Source: Hymenobacter sp. BT188
GTDB taxonomy: Bacteria; Bacteroidota; Bacteroidia; Cytophagales; Hymenobacteraceae
Assembly (NCBI RefSeq): GCF_014333585.1
Contig: NZ_JACSCW010000005.1
Coordinates: forward strand, 186,001 to 250,000
Length of the DNA: 64,000 nt
Reading direction: 5' to 3'
A model generated the notes under the pieces. The model had not been told where the DNA came from and did no database searches. It was given only the letters and a program-made list of their open reading frames with translations. Below, one piece after another: positions 24,837-34,069 of the stretch (positions are counted from its first letter, which is position 1; each line of letters starts with the position of its first letter). The position numbers and the translations under genes were made by a program.

Positions 24837-27275
24837 ATGTGGAGCTCTCTTGCGCTTTTCGTCATCAAGCAGCGGCGGATTCTTATCCTGCTCATAGCCG
24901 CGATGACTGTATTTATGGCCTGGAAAGCCAAAGACGTAGAAATGACCTACGACTTTGCCCAGGTCGTTAGTCCGGACGATCCGGACGTAGTCTACTTTCA
25001 GAATTTCAAGAAGACCTTCGGCGAAGATGGCAATGTACTCGTGTTGGGCTTGCAGGACAGCAGCGTGTATAAGCTGGGCAACTTCACCGAGCTGCGCAAC
25101 CTCACCGATACCCTAAGCGGCGTAGAGGGTGTGAACGGTGTGTTGTCAGTCACAAAGGTTTTTGCCTTGCGCAAAGACACCGCTACTCAGCAGTTTAAGG
25201 CTGTCCCAATCTTTGCGAAAGCCCCCGAAACCCAACGCGAGCTGGACAGCTTGATGCGGGAAGTGAATCGGGTGGAGTTCTATAAAGGCCAGCTCATTTC
25301 ACCTAGTACCGGCGCCACATTGCTGGCCCTCACCATGGACCCCAAGTACTTGAATTCGTCACGACGTCAGGCCGTAATGAATGAGATTCTGGGCCACGCA
25401 GAGGCTTTCAGCAAGAAAACCGGTATTCGTCTGCACTACGCGGGTCTGCCCTACGTGCGCTCCACCATGACCACGAAAGTGGCGGCCGAAATGAAGTTTT
25501 TCGTGCTGCTCACGGTGCTTATGATGGGCGCTACCCTGTTCATGTTCTTCCGAACGTGGGCGGCCGTTATCTTCCCTATTCTGGTGGTACTGGTAGTGGT
25601 AATCTGGTGCGTGGGCACCATGGTGCTATTGGGGTACAAAATCAACCTTCTTACTGGCCTGATTCCCAGTATCCTGATTGTTATCGGAGTTCCCAACTGT
25701 ACGTATCTACTCTCGCGCTACCATTACGATTACCGAAAATCGGGTAATCAGATTCTGGCCATGACGCGCGTGGTGCGCAAAATTGGGTTGGTGACTTTGA
25801 TGAATAATACGACAACGGCCATTGGCTTTCTCGTGTTCTGCTTCACTGATATTGCCATACTGTATCAGTTCGGGCTGATTGCTACAATCAATATTTTTGT
25901 GGCTTTTGCCGTTTCATTTATCCTGATTCCGGCTGTATTTACCTACCTACCGCCGCCCACACCCAAACAGCTAAAGCACCTAGATGCCAAGCCGCTAACT
26001 AAACTGCTGGAGTTCTTCGAGCACTTGGTGTTGGAGCGCCGCGGCACCGTGTATTTGATAGGAGCAGGCCTGGTAGCAATCTCGTTGTTAGGTATCACGA
26101 AGATCAAATCGGTCTCCTACATGGTAGACGATTTGCCCAAAGAAAGCTCCGTAAATAGCGACTTGAAGTTCTTTGAGCAGCATTTCAATGGTATCATGCC
26201 CTTGGAAATCGTTATTGACACGGGCAAGAAGCAGGGCATCCTTAAGATTAAGAACCTGGAGAAGATAGACCGGTTGGAGAAATACCTGCGCACCCAGCCC
26301 GTGCTGTCGTCGCCGGTTAGCATTGTTACTTTCCTTAAAGCTTCGACCCAAGCTTTCTACAACGACAACCCCGAGTATTACCGCCTCCCCGACAATTCGG
26401 AGAAGAACTTTATCCTGCGGTACTTGGCTCAGTCGAGAGGTAAAGAATCAGCTAATGGCCCGATGAGTGATAAGCTGCTGCGCTCCTTTGCTGACTCTAC
26501 TGGCCAGCGGGCGCGCATCTCCCTCAAGATTGCGGATATCGGCTCCCGCAATCTCGACACCCTGATTAACCGCCAGATTCAGCCTCAAATCCAGGAGATC
26601 TTTAACGGCTCGGGGATGACGGTGAAGCTGACGGGCACGACCATTCTCTTTACCAAAGGCAACGAATACCTTATTAACACGCTGAAGGAGAGTATTATAA
26701 TTGCCTTTGCGCTGGTCGGCCTGGTGGTCCTAATTCTGTTCCGCTCGTTGCGGGCGGTATTCTTTACGTTGCTGCCCAACCTGGTTACCCTGATTCTGAC
26801 GGGTGGCCTGATGGGCTACTTTGGTATCCCGCTCAAACCCAGCACGGCTCTGATTTTCAGCATTGCCCTGGGTATTGACGGCGACAACTCCATCCACTTA
26901 ATAGCCAAATTCAGGCAGGAGCTAGCCGTGAACGGCCGCCGAGTGAAGGCCGCTATCAGCACTACCTTGCGGGAGGCGGGAACTAGTATGATTTATACTA
27001 GCATTACACTGTTTCTGGGTTTTAGTGTGTTTGCTTTCAGCGAGTTCGGTGGCACCAAAGCCTTGGGGTTGTTGATGTCGGCGAGCTTGCTCATTACCAA
27101 CTTCTCTAACCTGATTCTGCTGCCCTGCCTGCTCGTAACATTTGAGCACGGCAAGGATGAGACCATCGACCAATCACTACTTCAGCACTACGACGACGAT
27201 TATCACCAGGAAGACGATGACTACGAGCTTAACCTCAGCCGTATGACGGTGAAGCGGATAGGTACCGAAAGCTAG
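24837..27275 (+). CDS. RND/MMPL family exporter
   Basis: 812 residues with two halves, each an N-terminal helix, a large periplasmic loop and a five-helix bundle. The halves align as IPSILIVIGVPNCTYLLSRYHYDYRK (around residues 275-300) and STALIFSIALGIDGDNSIHLIAKF (around residues 680-705), the GxxxDN/D-type helix 4 motifs of RND permeases. It resembles the MMPL-type exporters that move lipids or hydrophobic compounds rather than multidrug AcrB proteins: there is no membrane-fusion or outer-membrane partner gene next to it. The C terminus is acidic and His-containing (DYHQEDDDYE). Substrate unknown. Confidence 0.88.
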   Translation: MWSSLALFVIKQRRILILLIAAMTVFMAWKAKDVEMTYDFAQVVSPDDPDVVYFQNFKKTFGEDGNVLVLGLQDSSVYKLGNFTELRNLTDTLSGVEGVNGVLSVTKVFALRKDTATQQFKAVPIFAKAPETQRELDSLMREVNRVEFYKGQLISPSTGATLLALTMDPKYLNSSRRQAVMNEILGHAEAFSKKTGIRLHYAGLPYVRSTMTTKVAAEMKFFVLLTVLMMGATLFMFFRTWAAVIFPILVVLVVVIWCVGTMVLLGYKINLLTGLIPSILIVIGVPNCTYLLSRYHYDYRKSGNQILAMTRVVRKIGLVTLMNNTTTAIGFLVFCFTDIAILYQFGLIATINIFVAFAVSFILIPAVFTYLPPPTPKQLKHLDAKPLTKLLEFFEHLVLERRGTVYLIGAGLVAISLLGITKIKSVSYMVDDLPKESSVNSDLKFFEQHFNGIMPLEIVIDTGKKQGILKIKNLEKIDRLEKYLRTQPVLSSPVSIVTFLKASTQAFYNDNPEYYRLPDNSEKNFILRYLAQSRGKESANGPMSDKLLRSFADSTGQRARISLKIADIGSRNLDTLINRQIQPQIQEIFNGSGMTVKLTGTTILFTKGNEYLINTLKESIIIAFALVGLVVLILFRSLRAVFFTLLPNLVTLILTGGLMGYFGIPLKPSTALIFSIALGIDGDNSIHLIAKFRQELAVNGRRVKAAISTTLREAGTSMIYTSITLFLGFSVFAFSEFGGTKALGLLMSASLLITNFSNLILLPCLLVTFEHGKDETIDQSLLQHYDDDYHQEDDDYELNLSRMTVKRIGTES

Positions 27276-27345
27276 TTTTCAATCTGTTCCGTTGTTTTCT
27301 CACTTATAGAAGGCGATGGAATTGGAGTATACAGAACACCACCCC

Positions 27346-30300
27346 ATGAAATATTCCGAATACAAACAGCCGCTCAACTACGCCCAAGTCGGTACCGACA
27401 TCCTCAAATGGTGGCAGGAAAACGGCATTTTTGAGAAGAGCGTGAGCACCCGCGAGGGGCAGCCCACCTACGTGTTTTACGAAGGTCCGCCGTCGGCAAA
27501 TGGTGCGCCCGGCATTCACCACGTAATGGCCCGGACGGTGAAGGATATCTTCTGCCGCTATCAGACCTTGCTGGGCAAACAGGTGTCGCGCAAGGGCGGC
27601 TGGGATACCCACGGTCTACCCATTGAGTTGCAGGTTGAAAAGGAACTGGGCATCACGAAGGAAGATATCGGCAAGAAGATTTCGATTGCCGATTACAACC
27701 AGCGTTGCCGCGAAACCGTGATGCGCTTCAAGGCGCAGTGGGACGACCTTACACAAAAGATGGGCTACTGGGTTGACCTCGACGACCCGTACATCACCTT
27801 CGAATCGGAGTACATCGAAAGCTGCTGGGCGCTGCTCAAGAAGCTCTACGACAAGGGTTTGCTGTATAAAGGCTACACTATTCAGCCTTATTCACCGGCA
27901 GCCGGCACCGGCTTGTCTTCGCATGAGCTGAACCAGCCCGGCACTTACCGTGATGTGAAGGACACGACCATCGTGGCGCAGTTCAAGGTGAAGCGGGATG
28001 AAGCTTCGGAAAAGCTATTCGCGGGTGTGGAAAACCTGGGGGGTAATTCTGCCTCTGGGGGGCAAATCGATACGTTTATTCTCGCCTGGACCACTACGCC
28101 TTGGACCTTGCCGGGCAATACGGCCCTAGCCGTAGGCAAGAATATCCGCTACGCGCTGGTGCGCACCTTCAACCCGTACACGCATCAGCCTATTCGGGTA
28201 GTGCTGGCTAAGGATTTGGTGAATCGCTATTTCACAGAAAAAGGTGCTGAGGCTTCTTTAGAAGACTACAAAGCCGGCGACAAAGTATTGCCTTGGCGTT
28301 TGGAAGGCGAGTTTTTGGGTCAAGATCTCGTGAATATCCGCTACGAGCGCCTTTTCGATTTCACTCCGTTTGAAGGCGAGGAAAAAGGTTTCCGCGTCGT
28401 TGCCGGCGACTTTGTTACGACCGAAGACGGTACTGGTATCGTGCACATTTCGCCTACGTTTGGCGCTGATGACTTCCGGGTAGCTCAGCTCAATGACATC
28501 CCAGCCCTGCTGGTTACCGATGCCGAAGGCAAGCTGACGCCTATCGTAGATCGGACGGGCCGCTATGTGCTGCAGATGGGTGAGTTTGGTGGTCGTTTGG
28601 TGAAAAACTACGACGGCCACGACGAAACCGGCGCCGACTACAAAACCTTGGATGAGAGTATCGCCATTCGGATGAAAGGGGACGGCACCGCCTTCAAAGT
28701 GGAGAAGTACGAGCACACCTATCCGCACTGCTGGCGCACCGATAAGCCCGTACTTTACTACCCGCTCGACTCCTGGTTTATCAAGACCACGGCCGTGAAG
28801 GACCGCCTCATCGAGCTTAACAAAACCATCAACTGGAAGCCCGAAAGCACCGGCTCCGGCCGCTTCGGCAACTGGCTCGAAAACCTGGTCGACTGGAACC
28901 TCAGCCGCTCGCGCTATTGGGGTACGCCGCTGCCCATCTGGCGCAGTCAAGATGGCTCGGAGGAAATCTGTATTGGCTCTATTGCCCAACTGAGCGCCGA
29001 AATTGACAAGGCCGTGGCCGCCGAGATTATGACCCACAACCCGTTGACGGCTGGGGGGCAAATTGATCTGCACCGGCCCTACGTGGACGATATTTTCCTC
29101 GTGTCGCCCACTGGCCAGGCCATGTACCGCGAAACCGACCTCATCGACGTGTGGTTCGACAGCGGCGCTATGCCCTACGCGCAGTGGCACTACCCGCTCG
29201 AAAACGAAGCGAAATTTCAGAAGAACTTCCCCGCCGATTTTATTGCCGAAGGCGTGGACCAAACCCGCGGCTGGTTCTTTACGCTACATGCTTTGGGCGT
29301 GATGCTGGAAGACTCCGTGGCGTTTAAGAACGTGATTGCCAATGGCTTAGTGTTGGCGAAAGACGGGCAGAAGATGAGCAAGCGCCTTGGCAACGCCGTC
29401 GATCCGTTTGCGACTATCCAGCAGTTTGGGCCCGATGCCACCCGCTGGTATCTGATTGTCAACGCGCCACCGTGGGACAACCTCAAGTTCGACCCCGCTG
29501 GCGTGACGGAGGTGCAGCGTCGCTTCTTCGGTACGCTGTTCAACACGTATTCCTTCTTCGCGCTTTACGCCAACCTCGACGAGTTCCGCACCCGCGAGTT
29601 CGACCGTATTCCGTTCACCGATTTGAGTGAGCTGGACCGTTGGGTGCTATCGAAGTTGCAGTCCTTGATTCTGGAAGTTAGGGGGCATTACGACAATTAT
29701 GACCCTACCAAAGCGGCCCGCGCCATCCAGGATTTCGTCACCGATCAGCTGTCCAACTGGTATGTGCGGCTCTCGCGTCGCCGTTTCTGGAAGGGCGAAT
29801 TGACCACGGATAAAAAGGCCGCTTTCGAGACCTTGCAGGAATGCCTGGTGGTCGTAGCGCAGCTGATGGCACCCATCGCGCCCTTCTTCGGCGAGTGGCT
29901 CTACAAGAATATGACCGACGGCATGCGTCAGGAAGCCTTAGCGAATAACACGCCGCTGGCCCCCGAATCGGTGCATCTCACGTTGCTCGTGGAAGCCGAC
30001 ACGCGTCGGATTGACACGGCGCTGGAGGAGCGTATGGAACTGGCCCAGCGCATCAGTTCTTTGACCCATTCGCTGCGCAAAAAGTCGGTGCTGAAAGTGC
30101 GCCAGCCTTTGCAGCGCATCTTAGTGCCGGTACTCAACGACACCACCCGCGACCAGGTGGGCTTGGTGGAAGATTTGATTTGCGCTGAGGTAAACGTGAA
30201 GCACGTGGAATTTTTGGACGACACCAGCGGCGTGTTGGTGAAGTCGGTGAAGCCTAACTTCAAGCGTTTGGGTCAGCAATATGGCCCGAAGCTGAAAGCT

Positions 30301-30768
30301 GTGGCGGCCCGCATTCAGCAGATGACGCCCGAGGAAATCAGCGTACTGGAATCGATCGGAACGCTGGCCGTGGAAGTAGAAGGGGAGCAACTGAATTTGG
30401 CCCCCGACGACGTAGAAATCCGCACCGACGACTTGCCCGGCTGGCTTGTAGCTACCGACGGTCCGCTCACCGTGGCCCTCGATGTGACGCTGACTGACGA
30501 GCTGCGCCGCGAAGGTGTGGCCCGTGAGCTGGTTAATCGTCTGCAAAACCTGCGCAAGGACAGCGGCCTGGAAGTGCAGGACAAAATCCGCATCACGCTG
30601 GGCGGTGAGCAGCCCGATTTGGCGGCCGCCGTGCAGTTCTTCGGCGACTATATCCGCACTGAAACCCAGGCGCTTTCGCTCACATTCAGCCCGGAGCTGA
30701 CGGGCGGCGTGACCCTGGAGTTTGATGACTACAGCGTGCCGGCTCAGCTGGAAGTGGTAACTGCTTGA
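27346..30768 (+). CDS. ileS: Isoleucyl-tRNA synthetase
   Basis: 1140 residues from ATG 27346 (MKYSEYKQPLNY matches the usual N terminus); ATG 27316 would add ten. It charges tRNA-Ile. HIGH-type motif PPSANGAPGIHHVMART near residue 45, the CP1 editing domain with TTPWTLPGNTALAVG and DGTGIVHISPTFGADDF, a catalytic GRFGNWLENLVDWNLSRSRYWGTPLPIW, and KMSKRLGNAVDPF near residue 670. The C-terminal part is long and has no Cys-rich zinc finger, so this is the long, eukaryote-like IleS form. Two G6C motifs lie in the CP1 and catalytic regions (28057-28063, 29053-29059), both coding Gly-Gly-Gln. Confidence 0.95.
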   Translation: MKYSEYKQPLNYAQVGTDILKWWQENGIFEKSVSTREGQPTYVFYEGPPSANGAPGIHHVMARTVKDIFCRYQTLLGKQVSRKGGWDTHGLPIELQVEKELGITKEDIGKKISIADYNQRCRETVMRFKAQWDDLTQKMGYWVDLDDPYITFESEYIESCWALLKKLYDKGLLYKGYTIQPYSPAAGTGLSSHELNQPGTYRDVKDTTIVAQFKVKRDEASEKLFAGVENLGGNSASGGQIDTFILAWTTTPWTLPGNTALAVGKNIRYALVRTFNPYTHQPIRVVLAKDLVNRYFTEKGAEASLEDYKAGDKVLPWRLEGEFLGQDLVNIRYERLFDFTPFEGEEKGFRVVAGDFVTTEDGTGIVHISPTFGADDFRVAQLNDIPALLVTDAEGKLTPIVDRTGRYVLQMGEFGGRLVKNYDGHDETGADYKTLDESIAIRMKGDGTAFKVEKYEHTYPHCWRTDKPVLYYPLDSWFIKTTAVKDRLIELNKTINWKPESTGSGRFGNWLENLVDWNLSRSRYWGTPLPIWRSQDGSEEICIGSIAQLSAEIDKAVAAEIMTHNPLTAGGQIDLHRPYVDDIFLVSPTGQAMYRETDLIDVWFDSGAMPYAQWHYPLENEAKFQKNFPADFIAEGVDQTRGWFFTLHALGVMLEDSVAFKNVIANGLVLAKDGQKMSKRLGNAVDPFATIQQFGPDATRWYLIVNAPPWDNLKFDPAGVTEVQRRFFGTLFNTYSFFALYANLDEFRTREFDRIPFTDLSELDRWVLSKLQSLILEVRGHYDNYDPTKAARAIQDFVTDQLSNWYVRLSRRRFWKGELTTDKKAAFETLQECLVVVAQLMAPIAPFFGEWLYKNMTDGMRQEALANNTPLAPESVHLTLLVEADTRRIDTALEERMELAQRISSLTHSLRKKSVLKVRQPLQRILVPVLNDTTRDQVGLVEDLICAEVNVKHVEFLDDTSGVLVKSVKPNFKRLGQQYGPKLKAVAARIQQMTPEEISVLESIGTLAVEVEGEQLNLAPDDVEIRTDDLPGWLVATDGPLTVALDVTLTDELRREGVARELVNRLQNLRKDSGLEVQDKIRITLGGEQPDLAAAVQFFGDYIRTETQALSLTFSPELTGGVTLEFDDYSVPAQLEVVTA

Positions 30769-30925
30769 TAATGAATAGCCAACCGAGCCGTAAAAAGCCC
30801 GGTTGGTATAACCTCGCACAAAGCATTGGGGGGTGCGTTTAAAGTCGTTTAAAAACTCATAAATCAGGCCCAAAACGGCACAAAAAGCCCCCCGGAGCTT
30901 GTACTCAAGCGTTAGAAGCACAAGA

Positions 30926-31573
30926 ATGAAGTACTGGAAATATTACTTGCTGGCCTTGCTGGTTATCCTCATCGATCAGGTCTCGAAATGGGCGGTGCAC
31001 ACCTATATGGAGCCAGGAATGCCGGGCGAAATTCCGCTCATCGGCGACTGGTTTAAGCTCCATTACACCCTAAATCCGGGCATGGCTTTCGGGGTAGAGC
31101 TGCCGGCGCCCTATGGCAAGATTATCCTGACCACTTTTCGCTTGGTGGCCGTCACTTTTATTGCCTATCTCATTCGCAAGCACAGTCTTCGAGACACGCA
31201 TCCCGGTCTGCTAGCCTGTGGGGGGCTTATTTTGGGCGGCGCCATCGGCAACCTGATCGACTCTATGTTCTATGGCGTGATCTACAATAACGCCCCTTTC
31301 GAAGCGCCTACACCGTGGCTACATGGCCAGGTAATCGACATGATTTATCTGGATTTGTACGAAGGCTTTTTGCCTATGAGTTGGCCACTAATTGGTGGTT
31401 CTCACCTCTCGCTGTGGCCCATCTTCAACATCGCCGACTCAGCAATCTTTATCGGAGTAGCGCTTATTCTGCTCAATCAAAGTAAGTTTTTCCAGCACGA
31501 AGATTCCCCTACGAAAACCGTAGTCCCTCGCCGCGACACCGAGCCAACGTCGACGGAGCATGTTCAACTGTAG
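30926..31573 (+). CDS. lspA: Lipoprotein signal peptidase II
   Basis: 215 residues from ATG 30926; the frame continues upstream to a TTG at 30899, but the ATG gives the usual MKYWKYYLLALLVILIDQ opening. It cleaves prolipoproteins at the lipobox Cys, which fits the several lipoproteins in this window. The two catalytic aspartates are in GNLIDS (near residue 112) and FNIADSAIF (near residue 172). There are four membrane helices and an insertion around HGQVIDMIYLDLYEGFLP typical of Bacteroidota LspA. A G6C motif (30887-30893) is 33 nt upstream. Confidence 0.95.
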   Translation: MKYWKYYLLALLVILIDQVSKWAVHTYMEPGMPGEIPLIGDWFKLHYTLNPGMAFGVELPAPYGKIILTTFRLVAVTFIAYLIRKHSLRDTHPGLLACGGLILGGAIGNLIDSMFYGVIYNNAPFEAPTPWLHGQVIDMIYLDLYEGFLPMSWPLIGGSHLSLWPIFNIADSAIFIGVALILLNQSKFFQHEDSPTKTVVPRRDTEPTSTEHVQL

Positions 31574-31599
31574 CTAACTGCTTTCACGCTAAAAGTCTT

Positions 31600-31699
31600 C
31601 TGTCATCCTGACGAAGGAAGGACCTTATCAAGCTAGAACGAGACGTTGACACAATCGTCTTTCTGGTTCGATAAGGTCCTTCCTTTGTCAGGATGACAG
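31600..31699. repeat. REP-like long inverted repeat after lspA
   Basis: Arms of 30 nt (31600-31629 and 31670-31699) with one mismatch, each starting with CTGTCATCCTGAC and continuing GAAGGACCTTATC. This is a second family of intergenic repeats seen across Hymenobacter-like genomes and differs from the element at 17234. The hairpin can act as terminator for lspA. Confidence 0.75.
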
Positions 31700-31766
31700 C
31701 CGTTTTAGGTAGCTTTGATTTTAGCTACAGCCTGTTCTTTCATCTCTTCTTTTAGCTATCCACTCT

Positions 31767-33692
31767 GTGCAGCCACTCCTCACCGTCTCTAATCTTACCA
31801 TCGACTTCACCTCTCACCGCGGCGACGTACGGGCGGTGAATGACGTGTCGTTTGAGCTGCGCCGGGGCGAGACGCTGGCTATCGTGGGCGAATCGGGTTC
31901 GGGGAAGTCGGTGACGTCGCTGGCGCTGATGGGGCTGATACAAATGCCCCCCGGTCGTGTGACCACTGGCCAGACGCGGTTTCAGTCTGAGGAACTAGGC
32001 GAAGTTGACTTGCTAAAGCTTTCTGATGAGCAGTTGCGGCGGGTGCGGGGCAACGAGATTTCGATGATTTTTCAGGAGCCGATGACCTCGCTCAACCCTG
32101 TGCACACTTGTGGTGCCCAAGTGGTAGAAGCGTTGCGTTTGCATACTTCGTTGTCCTCTAAAGAAACCGAAGCCCGGACTATCGAGCTCTTCGCAACTGC
32201 CCAGTTGCCGCGGCCGGAGAAAATCTTCAAAGCCTATCCGCACGAAATCTCTGGGGGGCAAAAACAGCGGGTGATGATAGCCATGGCCATGGCTTGTAAC
32301 CCCGCAATCCTCATTGCCGACGAGCCCACCACTGCCCTCGACGTGACGGTACAGGCCCGCATGCTCCAGCTTATCGACGACCTGCGGCGTCAGAATAACA
32401 CGGCTGTCCTCTTCATCACTCACGACTTGGGTGTGGTAGCCGAAATCGCTGACCGCATCCTCGTTATGTATCGCGGAAAGGTGGTAGAGCAGGGCCTTGT
32501 GCTCGATATTTTTACCAACCCTCAGCACCCCTATACGAAGGGCCTTCTGGCCTGTCGGCCCAAGCTCTCCGTGGGTAAGCAGCGCTTGCCCGTTGTAGCC
32601 GATTTTATGGCTGAAGACGCTTCTGGCCAGCTCACCGAAATCAGCGCTCCGGTGCCCGAAGCTCCTAGCGTTGAGTTAGATAGAGCGCCTACACTGACGG
32701 AGAACATACCAGTCGAAATCCCCAAAATGTTCCACGGGGAACATTTTACGCCTGTTTCAGCCATAAAATCGTCTTCAGAATCTGCTATTTCAGAGCCTGC
32801 TTTGGGGGGAAGTTTAGCCAGTGAAACCGGCTCGAAACCGGCCGAAAAGACTGGGCCGGTTCTGCTACGGGTGGAAGGCTTGAACGTGCACTTTCCTATC
32901 CGCAAAGGCTTGTTCAATCGGACTAAGGAGTACGTGCGAGCGGTGGATGGCGTGAGCTTCGATATCTATTCCGGCGAGACAGTAGGGCTGGTAGGCGAGT
33001 CGGGCTGCGGCAAGACGACGCTAGGCCGGGCCTTGTTACGGTTAGTGGAACCAACGGCGGGTCGCATCCTGTTCGAAGGCACTGACCTGGCTACCCTGCC
33101 GGCGGGCGAGTTGCGGCGGCGGCGGCGCGAGTTCCAGATGGTGTTTCAAGACCCCTATGCGGCGCTCAACCCGATGATGACGGTAGGAGAGGCCATCATC
33201 GAGCCCATGCAGGTGCACGGCGTGGGAGGCACCAAACAACAGCAAAAGGCTAAAGTGATGGAGCTGTTGCGCACCGTAGGGCTGCGCGAAGATCATTACC
33301 TGCGCTATCCGCACGAGTTTTCGGGTGGGCAGCGCCAGCGCATTTGTATTGCGCGGGCGTTGGCATTGCAGCCCAAGTGCATTATTTGTGATGAGTCCGT
33401 ATCCGCGCTTGACGTGTCGGTGCAGGCGCAGGTGCTGAACTTGCTGAATCAGCTCAAGCGTGACTTTGGTATCACCTACCTCTTCATTACCCATGATTTA
33501 TCGGTAGCCCGGTTTATGTCGGATCGACTGTTGGTAATGAACAAAGGGCAGATAGTGGAGAGTGGACCTGCGGCGGCGGTCTATGCTAATCCCCAGCATG
33601 AGTACACCCGTACCCTGCTCAGTGCCATCCCAAAAGATGAACCATCTGATATCCGGGCGGCCCAGGCACGTCGGGCGGCGGAAGTAGCGTAG
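31767..33692 (+). CDS. Peptide-type ABC transporter ATPase, two domains fused (DppD-DppF-like)
   Basis: 641 residues from a GTG start. Two complete ATPase halves are present: Walker A GESGSGKS (near residue 42) with signature ISGGQKQR (near 161) and Walker B ILIADEPTT; then Walker A GESGCGKT (near 410), FSGGQRQR (near 518) and CIICDESVSALD. These match the DppD/OppD and DppF/OppF subunits of oligopeptide/dipeptide importers joined by a linker of about 100 residues (265-365). No permease or binding protein genes are nearby. The first signature is encoded by a G6C motif (32253-32259). The linker contains a degenerate parS-like palindrome (32728-32743). Confidence 0.92.
   Translation: MQPLLTVSNLTIDFTSHRGDVRAVNDVSFELRRGETLAIVGESGSGKSVTSLALMGLIQMPPGRVTTGQTRFQSEELGEVDLLKLSDEQLRRVRGNEISMIFQEPMTSLNPVHTCGAQVVEALRLHTSLSSKETEARTIELFATAQLPRPEKIFKAYPHEISGGQKQRVMIAMAMACNPAILIADEPTTALDVTVQARMLQLIDDLRRQNNTAVLFITHDLGVVAEIADRILVMYRGKVVEQGLVLDIFTNPQHPYTKGLLACRPKLSVGKQRLPVVADFMAEDASGQLTEISAPVPEAPSVELDRAPTLTENIPVEIPKMFHGEHFTPVSAIKSSSESAISEPALGGSLASETGSKPAEKTGPVLLRVEGLNVHFPIRKGLFNRTKEYVRAVDGVSFDIYSGETVGLVGESGCGKTTLGRALLRLVEPTAGRILFEGTDLATLPAGELRRRRREFQMVFQDPYAALNPMMTVGEAIIEPMQVHGVGGTKQQQKAKVMELLRTVGLREDHYLRYPHEFSGGQRQRICIARALALQPKCIICDESVSALDVSVQAQVLNLLNQLKRDFGITYLFITHDLSVARFMSDRLLVMNKGQIVESGPAAAVYANPQHEYTRTLLSAIPKDEPSDIRAAQARRAAEVA
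32728..32743. promoter_or_regulatory. Degenerate parS-like palindrome inside a coding linker
   Basis: Reads TGTTCCACGGGGAACA. It differs by one base from the fully palindromic version of the ParB site (TGTTCCACGTGGAACA) and by a few bases from the usual TGTTTCACGTGAAACA. It is in the weakly conserved linker of the fused ABC protein, where such a site would cost little. Confidence 0.45.
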
Positions 33693-34069
33693 CGCCAAGT
33701 TCCGACTTGCAAAACTGCTGAACAGTTAGCTGGGGGCTTTTTTGCAATAACTGCAGTGAAACGCAGACTCAGAGTATGTACTACTACTTTGGTGAATAAT
33801 AAGCTTCATGCTTGCTCAAGGAGGAGCTTAATAGGTCATCACAATAATTTCATAACGCATCATTATCATCAGTAAATAGTTATTTTCTCTAATATTCCGT
33901 AGTATCTACTTTGGAGCTGGAATCCTTTACTTCCACCCACGTTTAATCGCCCTTCCGGCGACTTCTGATTTTTGAATAACCCCGGAGAAACGCACCTGCG
34001 TATACTCCAACCTACCTATACTCGGCCGCCTGCGAAAACTACAACCATTGGGCGGCACCTTCTTTTCGA
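33693..34069 (+). other. Gene-free stretch before rnr
   Basis: 377 nt without a credible gene. It is AT-rich in the middle (33770-33900) and holds two copies of a TACTTTGG box (33785-33792 and 33907-33914), the latter a plausible promoter 155 nt before the rnr start, which would leave a long 5' leader. A short stem around 33710-33725 follows the ABC gene, but it lacks a strong terminator form. Confidence 0.5.

Noticed and set aside
28037..28043. GGGGGGT near the motif in ileS, and GGGGGGT at 30826
   Set aside because: Last base differs from the core motif, so these were not counted.
28258..29262. Long antisense frame inside ileS
   Set aside because: It mirrors a highly conserved gene with intact domains on the other strand; no protein family resemblance.
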